DNA from: Chitinophagaceae bacterium
GTDB taxonomy: Bacteria; Bacteroidota; Bacteroidia; Chitinophagales; Chitinophagaceae
DNA: 64,000 bases
Direction of reading: 5' to 3'
Assembly: GCA_016721385.1 (NCBI GenBank)
Contig: JADKIE010000001.1
Coordinates: 676,501 to 740,500, forward strand
Of this stretch, positions 56,635 to 64,000 are shown piece by piece. The translations under genes were made by a program, and so were the position numbers. Under the pieces are notes generated by a model. It had not been told where the DNA came from and searched no databases. It saw nothing but the letters and a program-made list of their open reading frames with translations. How positions within the stretch are numbered: position 1 is the first letter of the stretch; every line of letters starts with the position of its first letter.

Positions 56635-59499
56635 ATGAAAAAGAAATTTTCTTCATTAATCTTAGCATCACTCATTGCAAGTGTTAGTATAGGCCAAACC
56701 GCTACGCTATTTTTTTCGGAATATATTGAAGGAAGTAGTAATGAAAAGTATTTAGAAATATATAATGGTACAGGCACTAACGTATCCTTAAGTGGTTATG
56801 TAGTGGAATTATATGCTAATGGTAGTATTACCCCAACCAATACATTATCCTTAAGTGGAACTTTGAATAACAGCCAAGTTTTAGTTTTAAGAAACAGTGG
56901 TGCTTTTATTATATACTGGAGGAATGGTGAGTACTGTTTGTAATTTTAATGGAGACGATGCCATTGTTTTAAAAAATGGAAGTACCGTTTTAGATGTAAT
57001 TGGGCAAGTAGGTTGTAACCCAGGCAGCAGGTGGCAATTAGGCAGCTTTTTAACGCTTGATAAAACACTTATTAGAAACCCTGAGGTATGTGTAGGTTAT
57101 GACGGTAGTATTGGTGGCACTTGCGGCACTGGTAGTTTTCCTACACTAAATATTGAATGGATTCAAAAAATATGGATGATGTTTCAAATTTAGGTATTCA
57201 TACAAATAACTGTGGAATAGCCGGCATTAGTGATGTTTATTTTAGAAGCAAACAAGATGGTGTATGGTACGATTTAAATACATGGGAATCTTCAAGTAAT
57301 TTGGCCGGGCCTTACAACCCTGCTGTTAAATTTCCTACATCAAATAATAGCGATAGCATCATTATATCTGCAAATGATACTGTTAGCATTACAAACTGTA
57401 GCGTAGTTGCAAACGAAATACGAGTAGAAGGCAATTTACGTTTAGGAAGATATGCTGATTTAGATTTAGTAGATGGAATTGGCGTAGAACTTGATATTGC
57501 CGGTATTTTTGTTGATAGCTCAGAAAATGTTACCAATTTTGGGATACTTGATTTTTTAGGTAGCGAAACTTGGGAACTTAAACCCAATGCACATTTTTTT
57601 AAATTAAGAAATACATCAAGCACATTTTACAGAGATAATTATAATGGAGGTATTGCCAATATACCAGCCTCTGCAGTGTGGCATTTAAGATGTATAAGCA
57701 GCACTACTTTTCCAAGCTTTTTAAGTGCAAATATGACGTACCCAACATTAAGTTTTGAAAACATATCTGGCACCCATTGGAACATGACAAGTGCTGTAAA
57801 CACATTTAGCAGTAGTGTTGGCCCTACAATAAAAGGTGATTTTAATATTAAAGTATATGATGCTGTGCATAACCCACAAAGTAATGATTCAATAACTGTT
57901 GTACAAAATGCAGCAAGTGTTGGTGCTACAAGCAGTCCTATTATTGTAATGGGCAATTTTAATTTAGGAATAATGGGTGCAAAATTTACGAATGAAAAAG
58001 TAAGCTCTCCCAATTTATATGGCGGTGGTATAGATATAAAAGGTAATATAAATTTAGACTTTGGAGCTATTATTGATATAAAAAATAATCCTACTGATAA
58101 TGCAAAATCTGCACTTACTTTTAGCGGAGGTAATTTGCAATATGTTCATACTGTGAGTATAGGTGCTCTTTCTACAATAAATCTTTCTGCATTAGAACTT
58201 AATAAAACTGGTAGCTCTTTATCTGTGCATGCCTCTGATGTTTTGATAAATGTATTTGACAGCTTATATTTAACACAAGGGTATTTACATACCTCTTTTA
58301 CCCCAGGAATTTTTGAAGGTAATTCAGCATTGGTAATGTATGATACCACTATTGTCATAAGTCCAAATAGCCAATATAATACTTGCTGTGCAGTTACAAA
58401 TATAGGTTGGGAAAAAAGTTTTGTAAGTGGCCCCATAATAAGATATATTGATAAAATTGAACCCGGTATAAAATGGCTACCTATTGGTAAAGTTACTGCT
58501 GCAGATACCACATTTGCCCCCATTAATTTAGAAAAACAAAATGCCATCTCTGCTGCGTATTTAGGAGAATATTATCCAACTCATTTTTCAAACTTAACAG
58601 TAGATATAGCACAATTGATAAAAGTAAGTGAGCAAGAATACTGGAGAGTGTTACAATATTCAGGTTCAGACTTTAATGCAAAGTTGGGATTAAGTTGGAG
58701 GCCAAAAAGCAATGTAGGTGATGGCGACCCGGCGCATGATATCGAAGCTATAGATAGCTTATGCTTAGCTCATTATTTTAACGATGGTAGTGGTACCAAA
58801 TGGCGGATAGATGGTTATGTAAATTCATCTACTCCGGGCTTTAATAAAATTGGTAATATTAACTATGGCATTATCAAAACCAATATTGATTTAGGGTTAT
58901 TTGCTCCATTTCCATCTTTTCCCGGAAACCCATTTACACTTGGCGGCAAAAGCCCTTACAATATTTTGCCGCTCAGGTTTATTGATTTTACCGCAGTAGA
59001 TATAGCAGATAAAGTAGCTTTAAAATGGATAGTGGCACAAGAGCAGCAAATTAATAAATATGAAATTGAAAAGAGTATTGATGGTAAAAATTTTACATTT
59101 TCATCTTCAATCGCTTCTTTAAAAAGTATAAATACTATAACATATTCAGGGAAAGATAGTGATGTACAAAGCGGTTGGAATTATTATCGCATAAAAATTA
59201 TAGAAAGCAATGGTACAATTAGTTATAGCAAAATAATTAAAATATGGATAGGTAAGGCATTGGATGTAAAAATATATCCAACAATGGTTACAGATGAAAT
59301 AAAAGTGAATTTACCAACTAGTGGTAGCCAGTTTCAGTTTAATGTACTGGTTATTAATAGTGCCGGCCAAGTTGTAAAGCAATTACTAACCAACAAACAA
59401 ATCCTCAATATAAATATTGGATCTTTAAGCAGTGGTGTATATTTTATTAAAGTTTTTACAAGCACTCAAACTACTCTTCAAAAATTTATTAAACTATAA
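56635..59499 (+). CDS. Secreted lamin-tail domain protein with T9SS type A sorting domain, frame broken twice or more
   Basis: About 954 residues when joined. It has a signal peptide (LIASVSIGQ), then a lamin-tail domain (LFFSEYIEGSSNEKYLEIYNGT, VSLSGYVVELYANG, FNGDDAIVLKNGS). A long beta-rich body of unknown type (PNLYGGGIDIKGNINLDFG repeats) follows, then a fibronectin-like piece (VALKWIVAQEQQINKYEIEKS) and a type A sorting domain (VKIYPTMVTDEIKVNL to LQKFIKL). Breaks: around 56897-56943, and near 57165 where one A is missing (restores IQKNMDDVSNLGIHTNN). Lamin-tail proteins of this kind are often exported nucleases or surface proteins; no nuclease motif is seen here. Confidence 0.84.
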
Positions 59500-59518
59500 A
59501 TAGGTTGGTTTGTAAAAC

Positions 59519-59563
59519 CCAACTGCTCAATTCCCTGAAAAAATCAGGGGATTTTTTATGGAA
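59519..59563. repeat. 45-bp hairpin repeat, copy 2
   Basis: Same flanks as copy 1 (ccaactgctcaat ... tcaggggattttttatggaa) with stem ttccctga / tcagggga and an AAAAA loop. It lies 20 bp after the lamin-tail gene stop and can act as its terminator. Confidence 0.8.
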
Positions 59564-59599
59564 TAACTTTAAGGATGCATCTAAGTTTAAAACAAACAA

Positions 59600-59962
59600 A
59601 TGAAAAAAATATTTTTACTGCTTGCATTGGCTGTTTTTGGCATTTCAGTTAATGCCCAAACCGAAATTAAGCCACTACCTCCAGAGGCTATTGATGCACC
59701 ACCACCACCGCCACCACCACCGCCACCACCTCCTCCTCCACCGCCAATTTACAGAAATAAACAGGGGTACAATATATCGGTACACAATGTTAATGGCACA
59801 GGCAATGTAATAGTGAGTAAAAAAGGGTTTAAAAAAAGTATCCCTTTAAGCGAATGGAAAGCTAATAAAGCTAAGTACGAAAAACTGTATGGTAAAATTC
59901 CACCACCACCTATAATGGAGCAAGATGAGTTTACGCCGCCCAAAATTGTGAAAGATAATTAA
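59600..59962 (+). CDS. Small secreted protein with a 16-proline run
   Basis: The 120-residue protein has a signal peptide ending VNAQ, then a short acidic and Pro-rich stretch with 16 consecutive Pro codons (59698-59745). A globular part of about 45 residues follows (GYNISVHNVNGTGNVIVSKKGFKKSIPLSEWKANKAKYEKLYG), and a Pro-rich end. Long polyproline demands elongation factor P and would form a stiff rod crossing part of the envelope. I recognise no family. A strong terminator follows. Frame intact. Confidence 0.72.
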   Translation: MKKIFLLLALAVFGISVNAQTEIKPLPPEAIDAPPPPPPPPPPPPPPPPIYRNKQGYNISVHNVNGTGNVIVSKKGFKKSIPLSEWKANKAKYEKLYGKIPPPPIMEQDEFTPPKIVKDN

Positions 59963-59976
59963 CAAAGCATATAAGT

Positions 59977-60009
59977 AAAAACGCTGTTTCAAATTGAAAC
60001 AGCGTTTTT
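59977..60009. terminator. Hairpin terminator between polyproline gene and iscA
   Basis: A perfect stem of about 15 bp (aaaaacgctgtttca / tgaaacagcgttttt), 14 bp after the stop and 36 bp before the convergent iscA stop. Works on both strands. Confidence 0.88.
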
Positions 60010-60045
60010 AAGTTTGTAGTTAATATTTTCAATTACATAAAAAAA

Positions 60046-60396
60046 TTACACCGAAAAGCTTTCGCCGCAGCCACAACTTCGGCTTGCATTGGGATTATTA
60101 AAAAAGAATCCTTTACCATTTAAGCCATCGCTAAACTCCAACTCGGTATTTACCAAATATAAAAAGCTTTTTAGGTCGCATACAATTTTTATGCCTTTAT
60201 CTTCAAATACCTGATCCATTGGTTTTACTTCGTTATCAAAATCCATTTTGTAACTAAGGCCACTGCATCCACCACCTACCACGCCTACTCTTAAAAAATA
60301 AGTTGCGTCATCTGCAATGCCGGCATCTTGCATTAGTTGAATAACTTTTGCTTTTGCTTTGTCGCTTATTAAAATCCCGTTTTCTGTTGCAATCAT
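60046..60396 (-). CDS. iscA: A-type Fe-S carrier protein (IscA/HesB family)
   Basis: The 116-residue protein carries the three Cys of A-type carriers: GGCSGLSYKMDF and the C-terminal SCGCGESF. It receives or holds Fe-S clusters from IscU and delivers them to client enzymes. In Bacteroidota this can be annotated SufA, ErpA or IscA; the position after iscU favours IscA. It is 13 bp after iscU. Frame intact. Confidence 0.92.
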   Translation of the reverse strand: MIATENGILISDKAKAKVIQLMQDAGIADDATYFLRVGVVGGGCSGLSYKMDFDNEVKPMDQVFEDKGIKIVCDLKSFLYLVNTELEFSDGLNGKGFFFNNPNASRSCGCGESFSV

Positions 60397-60409
60397 AAAC
60401 CTTAGTGAA

Positions 60410-60820
60410 TTACGCTTTCTTCAAATTTAATGGCTTCCATACCGTTTTTACACGATAATCGTTGATAGCAGCTTTAATTGCATCTTCTGCCAAAACCGAG
60501 CAGTGAATTTTTACCGGAGGTAAATTTAATTCCTCAACAAAATCCATATTATCTACTTTTAGGGCTTCATCTACACTTTTGCCTTTAAGCCACTCTGTTG
60601 CTAATGATGAAGATGCAATGGCAGAGCCACAACCAAATGTTTTAAACTTGGCATCGGTAATCATACCAGTAGCATCATCTACTTCAATTTGCAAACGCAT
60701 AACATCGCCACACTCTGGTGCGCCAACTAAACCGGTACCAACATTTTTACTGCTTTTATCTAACGTACCAACATTTTTTGGATTTTGGTAGTGATCTATC
60801 ACTTTGTCTGAATATGCCAT
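60410..60820 (-). CDS. iscU: Fe-S cluster scaffold protein IscU
   Basis: The 136-residue scaffold has the three cluster Cys regions: VGAPECGDVMRLQI, FGCGSAIASSSLATEWLKGK and VKIHCSVLAEDAIKAAI; the LPPVKIHC motif is the docking site for the HscA-type chaperone. Builds [2Fe-2S] clusters with sulfur from IscS. It is 92 bp downstream of iscS. Frame intact. Confidence 0.95.
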   Translation of the reverse strand: MAYSDKVIDHYQNPKNVGTLDKSSKNVGTGLVGAPECGDVMRLQIEVDDATGMITDAKFKTFGCGSAIASSSLATEWLKGKSVDEALKVDNMDFVEELNLPPVKIHCSVLAEDAIKAAINDYRVKTVWKPLNLKKA

Positions 60821-60912
60821 GGTTATTGTTTTAAAATTTAATTATTTATTGAAAATCAAAAGCAAAAATTAAAAATATTTATACCTATAAGTTCTTTTTT
60901 GCATTTTTACTT

Positions 60913-62130
60913 TTAATGTGCCGCCCACTCTATCGTACTTAAGTCAATTCCTTCTTTATACATTTCCCAAAGCGGGCTCATTTCTCTAAGCTTTAGAACT
61001 GTTTCGCTTACTGCCTTAATGGTGTAATCTATTTGTTCTTCGGTGGTAAACCGGCTAAGGCCAAAACGTAAACTACTGTGTGCCAAATCATCGCCCAAGC
61101 CTAATGCTTTTAAAACATAACTTGGCTCCAAAGAGGCGCTTGTACAGGCGCTTCCGCTACTTAAGGCTATGTTTTTATTAAAGCCCATTAACAACCCTTC
61201 GCCCTCTACATGCTTAAAACTAATATTGGTTACATGCGGCAAACGATGCTCTGTACTTCCATTAATATAAGCTTCTTCTAACTTCATTAATTCGGTTTCT
61301 AATTTATCTCTTAAAACAGCAATACGTTTGTTATCTGCCTCCATATCAAGCATACAAATTTCGCAGGCTTTACCAAAGCCCACAATACCGGGCACATTTA
61401 AAGTTCCGCTACGCATACCACGTTCGTGGCCACCACCGTCCATTTGTGCTGTTACTTTTACTCTTGGATTTTTACGGCGTACATACAATGCGCCAACACC
61501 TTTAGGACCGTACATTTTATGTGCAGTAAATGCCATTAAATCTATTCCATCTTTATTAACATCAACCGGTATTTTACCTACTGCCTGAGTAGCATCTGTA
61601 AATACCAACACACCATGTTTACGGGCAATGGCGCTAATTTCTTTAATGGGCATTACCGTGCCAATTTCGTTATTGGCATACATAATGGCAATAAGTATGG
61701 TAGTTGGTTTTATTGCAGCTTCCAACTCTTGCAAATCAATTAAACCATCGGGCTTTACTTTTAAGTATGTAACCTCTCCTCCGGTTTTTTCAATGTGTTT
61801 ACATGTATCTAACACGGCTTTGTGCTCTGTTGTGGCCGTAATTATATGATTGCCTTTGCTGGCATACATTTCGTACACACCTTTTATGCCCAAGTTATCG
61901 GCCTCGGTTGCTCCGCTGGTAAAAATTATTTCTTTAGGATCGGCGCCAATTAATTTAGCTACCTGTTCTCTGGCATAGTCTACAGCTTCCTCTGCCTCCC
62001 AGCCAAAAGGATGATTACGGCTTGCCGCATTGCCAAAATGTTGCAAAAAGTAGGGCGTCATTGCTTCTAACACTCTGGGATCCATTGGTGTAGTAGCATT
62101 GTTATCTAAATAAATCGGCAATTTCAACAT
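60913..62130 (-). CDS. iscS: Cysteine desulfurase IscS
   Basis: About 405 residues from MLKLPIYLDNNATTPMDPRVLEAM at 62130; the frame is open 25 codons further up but those are not IscS-like. Aminotransferase class V with PLP Lys in FTAHKMYGPKGVGAL, and the active loop Cys in LSSGSACTSASLEPSYVL. It is the sulfur source for Fe-S clusters, thiolated tRNA and others. A -7 box lies 28 bp upstream. No iscR, fdx or hscBA in the window. Frame intact. Confidence 0.95.
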   Translation of the reverse strand: MLKLPIYLDNNATTPMDPRVLEAMTPYFLQHFGNAASRNHPFGWEAEEAVDYAREQVAKLIGADPKEIIFTSGATEADNLGIKGVYEMYASKGNHIITATTEHKAVLDTCKHIEKTGGEVTYLKVKPDGLIDLQELEAAIKPTTILIAIMYANNEIGTVMPIKEISAIARKHGVLVFTDATQAVGKIPVDVNKDGIDLMAFTAHKMYGPKGVGALYVRRKNPRVKVTAQMDGGGHERGMRSGTLNVPGIVGFGKACEICMLDMEADNKRIAVLRDKLETELMKLEEAYINGSTEHRLPHVTNISFKHVEGEGLLMGFNKNIALSSGSACTSASLEPSYVLKALGLGDDLAHSSLRFGLSRFTTEEQIDYTIKAVSETVLKLREMSPLWEMYKEGIDLSTIEWAAH

Positions 62131-62157
62131 ATCGTCAATTGTTTTATTTGTATAATG

Positions 62158-62165
62158 CAAAATTA
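62158..62165 (-). promoter_or_regulatory. Candidate -7 box of the iscS promoter (TAATTTTG)
   Basis: A perfect TAnnTTTG match on the minus strand, leaving about 27 nt before the start codon. No good -33 TTG. Confidence 0.4.
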
Positions 62166-62323
62166 CTGCAAAAGGTTCTATTTTAGCTTTTGAAAGCGTT
62201 AACAAAGTACTATTTTACGTATTTCGTAAATAGTTTTTATTATCAGCTATATTTCTTGATGGAGCACAAGTGGCGACGCTCCGTTCAGGATTGGTTTTTC
62301 AATTAAGCTCTAAAGCACTTTTT

Positions 62324-62746
62324 ATGAATAAAATAGAACATATTGGTATTGCAGTAAAAGATTTATCTGCTTCAATTCCGTTGTTTGAAAAATTATTAAA
62401 TACATCTTGTTACAAAACCGAATTAGTAAATAGCGAAAATGTAAAAACCGCTTTTTTTAAAACCGGTGAAAATAAAATTGAACTTTTGGAAAGTACCGTA
62501 ACCGATGGAGTTATTGCAAAATATATTGATAAAAAAGGTGAAGGAATACACCATATTGCTTTTGATGTAAATGACATTTATGCCGAAATGGAACGCCTGA
62601 AAAAAGAAGGTTTTACTTTACTAAATGAAACACCTAAAAATGGCGCCGATAACAAATTGGTGTGCTTTTTACACCCCAAGGGAACAAATGGTGTGTTAAT
62701 AGAATTGTGTCAGGAAAAAAATAAAATTACAGACTTACAGATTTAA
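62324..62746 (+). CDS. mce: Methylmalonyl-CoA epimerase
   Basis: About 140 residues from MNKIEHIGIAVKDLSASI at 62324; the upstream in-frame Met at 62270 gives a non-family extension. Glyoxalase/VOC fold with metal ligands in EHIGIAV, EGIHHIAFDVND and GVLIELCQ. It interconverts the epimers of methylmalonyl-CoA for the B12 mutase, pairing with the cobalamin domain at 29805 and with propionate or odd-chain and branched-chain breakdown. Only 5 bp before the next start. Frame intact. Confidence 0.95.
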   Translation: MNKIEHIGIAVKDLSASIPLFEKLLNTSCYKTELVNSENVKTAFFKTGENKIELLESTVTDGVIAKYIDKKGEGIHHIAFDVNDIYAEMERLKKEGFTLLNETPKNGADNKLVCFLHPKGTNGVLIELCQEKNKITDLQI

Positions 62747-62751
62747 AAAAC

Positions 62752-64000
62752 ATGAAACAATTATTATTTTTTGCATTCTTATTTTTTGGATTTAGCGGAT
62801 ATGCACAACCGGATACAGTTGTAACAAATTTGCAAAAAAAATTAGCCGCTACCACAAATGTATCTGCAAAATTGGACATCATTTTAGAAATAGCAGGAAA
62901 GTATAATCTTAAAAACCCAACAGCCTGCGAAGAAATTTTAAATAAAGGAATTTACATAGCCGAAGAAAGCCGTGATAGGGCAATGATGATAAAAGCCCGA
63001 CGAATTGCCGGCAATATTTATTCGCAAATGGCCGGGCTTAAAGAATATGCAGCTAAAGCGCTTAGTTATACTACTCAGGCACTTGAATTATGTAAGCAGG
63101 TAAATGGTATTGAAAAAGAAAAGGTTTCCTGCAATATTCAAATGGCAAGGCTACAGCGAACTATAGAAAATAATACCGAAGCAAAAAAGTATAATGAAGC
63201 TGCTATAGCCCTTGCAGAAGATGCAAACGATGACTCGTTAATTGTAATAACAAAATTGAGCTACGGACGTACACAGTTATCTGCCGATGAAAAACTGGAT
63301 GCTTTTAAAACATTTATAAGTGCTCAGTCAATTGCTGAAAAATCTAAGCACCCTAATAAAGATTGGCTGGAAATTTCGGCATATAATAGTTTAGCTTCTT
63401 TTTACTCCAGTATTGAAGATTATGATAAATCTATCGACTATCAATATAAATCATTAAGCTATGCTAAAAAGAATAACAATACCACCGACATTTTTTCTAC
63501 ACTATATGCCATCGGCAATAACTATGCTGCAGCAAAAAAATATGATGCTGCAAAGAATGTTTTTTTAGAAATGATACAACTAGCCGATAGCCTGAAAAAG
63601 CCCGATAATAAAATACAAGGGCAAATTGGAATGGTAAATACACTAATAAGTGGACCTGAAGCTAATAAAAGCCTTCAATATTTAAAGGAAAACCCTCAAA
63701 TAAAAGAACTTTTTAATCAAATAAATTTGGGCTATCAGTTAGATTTTGGGATGGGGCAAATTTTTTCAATTACCAGGCAATACGATTCGGCAAAAATTTA
63801 TTTTACCAAATCTTTACCGCAGTTTGAAAAATTTGCTTCAACTTCTAATTTGCCTACTATTTACTATCAATATTCCAAATTTTTGTACGAGTCAGGTGAT
63901 TATAAAAGTGCCATTAGTTTTTTAAAAAAAGCAACGGTTATTAACGATAGCCTAAAAACCACTAACGGTAGTAAAGAATGTTACCAATTACTGGATAGTT
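62752..64000 (+). CDS. Secreted TPR-repeat protein, N-terminal part (cut by window end)
   Basis: An open frame of 416 codons runs off the window. It starts with a signal peptide (LLFFAFLFFGFSGYAQ), then many helix pairs of tetratricopeptide type: AALSYTTQALEL-like AKALSYTTQALELCKQV, EAKKYNEAAIALAED, YDKSIDYQYKSLSYAKK, KKYDAAKNVFLEMIQLADSL and GDYKSAISFLKKATVINDSL. In Bacteroidota such N-termini commonly lead into a membrane helix and a histidine kinase, LuxR or cyclase domain; which one lies beyond the window is unknown. It starts 5 bp after mce and is likely cotranscribed with it. Confidence 0.85.
   Translation, partial: MKQLLFFAFLFFGFSGYAQPDTVVTNLQKKLAATTNVSAKLDIILEIAGKYNLKNPTACEEILNKGIYIAEESRDRAMMIKARRIAGNIYSQMAGLKEYAAKALSYTTQALELCKQVNGIEKEKVSCNIQMARLQRTIENNTEAKKYNEAAIALAEDANDDSLIVITKLSYGRTQLSADEKLDAFKTFISAQSIAEKSKHPNKDWLEISAYNSLASFYSSIEDYDKSIDYQYKSLSYAKKNNNTTDIFSTLYAIGNNYAAAKKYDAAKNVFLEMIQLADSLKKPDNKIQGQIGMVNTLISGPEANKSLQYLKENPQIKELFNQINLGYQLDFGMGQIFSITRQYDSAKIYFTKSLPQFEKFASTSNLPTIYYQYSKFLYESGDYKSAISFLKKATVINDSLKTTNGSKECYQLLDS

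Noticed and set aside
56476..59563. Hairpin repeats as ends of an insertion sequence
   Set aside because: The enclosed gene is a T9SS cargo protein, not a transposase, and no target duplication is evident.
59698..59745. CCA-rich tract as a CRISPR or satellite repeat
   Set aside because: It is an in-frame proline run within a normal secreted-protein gene; no spacers.

Overview
The window is AT-rich DNA from a Bacteroidota bacterium, most likely a member of the Chitinophagaceae or a close relative. The evidence is a type IX secretion system (T9SS) gene set (PorV, a GldJ/GldK-type lipoprotein, two PorP/SprF barrels), GldF and GldG, several secreted proteins with type A or type B T9SS sorting domains, a MurF-alanine racemase fusion, BshA of bacillithiol synthesis, a group III truncated haemoglobin, and promoter boxes of the form TAnnTTTG. 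I see no phage, insertion sequence, CRISPR array or rRNA. One tRNA-Ser(GGA) is present. The window cuts a PorP/SprF gene at its left end and a TPR-protein gene at its right end.

Layout. 1-6 kb: partial PorP/SprF, a DNA glycosylase, an EI24 membrane protein, an RsmI-like methyltransferase, a small membrane protein, an M28 peptidase and BshA. 6-12.6 kb (minus strand): porV, a terminator, then ispF, a type B secreted protein, dut, a DUF4292 lipoprotein and an EnvC-like protein. 13-16 kb (plus strand): gldJ and murF, then tRNA-Ser. 16-25.5 kb (minus strand): a compact aromatic-catabolism run (CstB-like persulfide enzyme, hmgA, hppD, paaABCD, truncated haemoglobin), followed by a U32 peptidase, a ferredoxin and queD, with an Rrf2 regulator at the head. 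25.5-30 kb: tatD, a lipoprotein, a polysaccharide deacetylase, gltX and a B12-binding protein. 30-40 kb (minus strand): a LytTR regulator with a propeller-type histidine kinase, then a surface-protein cluster ending in a PorP-OmpA fusion. 40-50 kb: a broken two-gene nucleotidyltransferase module, enoyl-CoA hydratase, an NlpC/P60 lipoprotein, a reprolysin-like T9SS protease, fumC, three lipoproteins and lspA. 50-56 kb: trxA, murF-alr, a TerC protein, gldG and gldF. 56-64 kb: a large lamin-tail T9SS protein between two copies of a 45-bp hairpin repeat, a polyproline secreted protein, iscA, iscU, iscS, methylmalonyl-CoA epimerase and the start of a TPR protein.

The genes fit an aerobic, protein-degrading, possibly gliding surface bacterium. 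Tyrosine and phenylalanine would be broken down through homogentisate, and phenylacetyl-CoA through epoxidation. Secreted adhesins and proteases leave through the T9SS. Fe-S assembly (IscS, IscU, IscA) and sulfur handling (CstB-like enzyme, Rrf2) support the oxygenases.

A major caution: about 18 otherwise normal genes, several of them essential (gltX, lspA, ispF, dut, fumC), are broken by single-base indels, nearly all one missing base in an A, T, G or C run. I give the full span of each such gene as one feature and describe the break. Sequencing error is the simplest explanation. Real decay and slippage rescue remain open. ispF and the nucleotidyltransferase module also carry in-frame stop codons that homopolymer errors cannot explain.
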